Assembly (NCBI RefSeq): GCF_030611305.1
Contig: NZ_JAUWQB010000009.1
Span: 1-63,606, forward strand
Direction: 5' to 3'
DNA: 63,606 nucleotides
DNA from: Desulfobacula sp.
GTDB lineage: Bacteria > Desulfobacterota > Desulfobacteria > Desulfobacterales > Desulfobacteraceae
Made by a program: the position numbers and the translations under genes
In this document: positions 62,724 through 63,606 of the stretch, one piece after another
Numbering within the stretch: position 1 is the stretch's first letter
How the letters are laid out: every line of letters starts with the position of its first letter
The notes under the pieces: model-generated
Databases searched by the model: none
The model's input: only the letters and a program-made list of their open reading frames with translations
What the model was told of the DNA's origin: nothing

Positions 62724-63173
62724 TTATTCAACCCTGTGCCAGGTCTGGGTTCTGTAGAAAAAGAGGATATAACCTCTGACCATAAGCTTGCCGTCTTCAA
62801 TCCATAATGTACAAGTGTAGATTTTCCCTTCTTTAGGATCCAGTATGGAGCCGTGGCTGTATTTATCTTTTTTCTTAACAAGATCTTTAATGATGATCAT
62901 TCCTTTTGTCAGCTGGTCTTTGCGGGGATCATCATCCGGGCATTTATCGCAAACAGGATCAGGATCTTCCCCGGGTTTTCGAAACAGCTCTTTTATCTGG
63001 CCGAAATATTTCCCATCCTTTTCATAAATTTGTACAATGGATTTGGGGTCACCGGTTTTGTCATCAATGGTTTTCCACTTCCCGACAATGGAAGCGTCCT
63101 GGGCAAAGCTTGAGGCAATAAAACAAAAGTAAAAAAGAACCGATAAAGCAGTAAGTTTAACCATGTTTTTCAT
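62724..63173 (-). CDS. DUF2147 secreted protein
   Basis: 149 residues with GGAG before the ATG. The first 24 residues form a signal peptide ending in SSFA-QD. The mature part has the DUF2147 pattern: IVGKWKTIDDKTGDPKSIV at the start, CDKCPDDDPRKDQ with a cysteine pair and RGYILFFYRTQTWHRV at the end. A lipocalin-like beta barrel in the periplasm is expected. It converges with the oxidoreductase gene, with one base between the stops. Confidence 0.88.
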   Translation of the reverse strand: MKNMVKLTALSVLFYFCFIASSFAQDASIVGKWKTIDDKTGDPKSIVQIYEKDGKYFGQIKELFRKPGEDPDPVCDKCPDDDPRKDQLTKGMIIIKDLVKKKDKYSHGSILDPKEGKIYTCTLWIEDGKLMVRGYILFFYRTQTWHRVE

Positions 63174-63221
63174 AATTCGTCTCCAAATTAGTTAGTATTG
63201 AAAAGATAAACACCGTTATTG

Positions 63222-63250
63222 TTCTTAGCCTCCTGTTTTTTTTGTGTCAA
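63222..63250 (-). promoter_or_regulatory. Possible promoter of the DUF2147 gene
   Basis: Minus strand TTGACA, 17 bases, TAAGAA: a perfect -35 with a weak -10, giving a leader of about 40 bases. The remaining bases up to 63393 show nothing else. Confidence 0.32.
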
Positions 63251-63393
63251 GAAAAAAGCGTTATAATATTGAAATATTCAACTTTGACGAGAAGGTTTTG
63301 CTGTTTTTCCAAATGAATCGTCAGGAGCAAAGTATCATTTTGTAGCTTTAGTGTAATGCAAAAGAATGCTTTTGCTATTCTACAATTTTTATT

Positions 63394-63606
63394 TTAATCC
63401 AGCACTTCACGTATCTTCTGGGCAAGATCTTTCATCACAATTGGCTTCAATATAAAACCCTTAATGCCCAGAGAGGCCGCTTTTTCCTCAGACATGGTTT
63501 CACTGAAGCCGGAGCAAAGCAATATGGGGATATCAGGACGTATTTTGATCAGTTCAGCCGATAGTTTATCTCCGGGCATGTTCGGCATTGCCAAATCAGT
63601 GATGAC
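63394..63606 (-). CDS. Receiver domain, C-terminal part (gene cut by window edge)
   Basis: The frame is open from base 63606, giving 70 residues up to the stop. VITDLAMPNMPG holds the phosphorylated Asp, LLCSGFSE the switch Ser and FILKPIV the lysine. The ending KIREVLD suggests the C-terminus of a hybrid sensor kinase, where such receivers usually sit, but the upstream part is outside the window. Confidence 0.85.
   Translation of the reverse strand, partial: VITDLAMPNMPGDKLSAELIKIRPDIPILLCSGFSETMSEEKAASLGIKGFILKPIVMKDLAQKIREVLD

Noticed and set aside
63358-63375. Hairpin GCAAAAG/CTTTTGC as terminator of the last receiver gene
   Set aside because: Only seven pairs and no T-run on the minus strand.
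1-63606. CRISPR arrays, tRNA or rRNA genes, insertion sequences, prophage
   Set aside because: No regularly spaced repeats, no RNA gene signatures and no transposase, integrase or phage-like proteins were found on reading both strands.

Overview
The window looks like a moderately AT-rich chromosomal segment of an anaerobic, sulfate-reducer-like member of the Desulfobacterota (Desulfobacterales type). This is inferred from the combination of a sulfhydrogenase-type [NiFe]-hydrogenase, a nickel-less Ehr-type membrane complex, DASS carboxylate carriers, CstA and a very high density of two-component proteins. I see no rRNA, tRNA, CRISPR array, transposase or phage gene. About 55 genes are supported.

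Layout. 1-6563: a kinase-like protein without its phosphoacceptor histidine, translationally coupled to a GNAT-histone-deacetylase fusion, then a normal sensor kinase and receiver. 6728-8000: a divergent cation/Ca exchanger and a DUF1232 protein. 8003-12729 (minus): OtsA and a HAD-phosphoglucomutase/GH65 trehalose-phosphorylase-like fusion. 13510-16957 (minus): cstA, two small genes and an ArsA-type ATPase. 17265-21255 (minus): four-subunit group 3 hydrogenase hydBGDA behind a good sigma-54 promoter. 21959-31380 (plus): nine co-directional genes, kinase-REC-REC-DASS transporter-REC/kinase-REC-CBS-kinase-NtrC regulator. 31463-36757 (minus): a second set with the same parts (REC-kinase-DHp-only protein-REC, then DASS and CBS), meeting the first tail to tail at a strong bidirectional terminator. 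36847-38139: an orphan PEP-synthase-type ATP-binding domain. 38233-45506: six-gene Ehr complex. 45809-49088: HTH-PTS IIA, ClC channel and Usp. 49236-53049 (minus): REC-kinase-REC-DHp-only-REC. 53151-56953 (plus): TauE permease, small membrane protein, tandem receiver and a degenerate NtrC-like protein. 57062-62722: U32 peptidase-family protein, hexapeptide-repeat protein and a molybdopterin oxidoreductase. The window ends with a DUF2147 protein and the end of another receiver.

How it works together. Most of the window is signalling hardware placed next to transporters. There are seven sensor-kinase-like proteins, two soluble proteins that keep the His-containing DHp helix but have lost ATP-binding motifs (both with the histidine at residue 25), ten free receiver proteins plus a partial one, and only two proteins with a DNA-binding output. 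One of those two lacks the GAFTGA loop and the Walker B glutamate. The order kinase / receiver / DHp-only / receiver in two separate operons is what a Spo0F-Spo0B-type phosphorelay would need; this is my main candidate for an undescribed system. Several sigma-54-like promoters with upstream palindromes fit a NtrC-family regulator such as the one at 29956-31380 controlling parts of the region. All functional links between clusters are inference from sequence and gene order.
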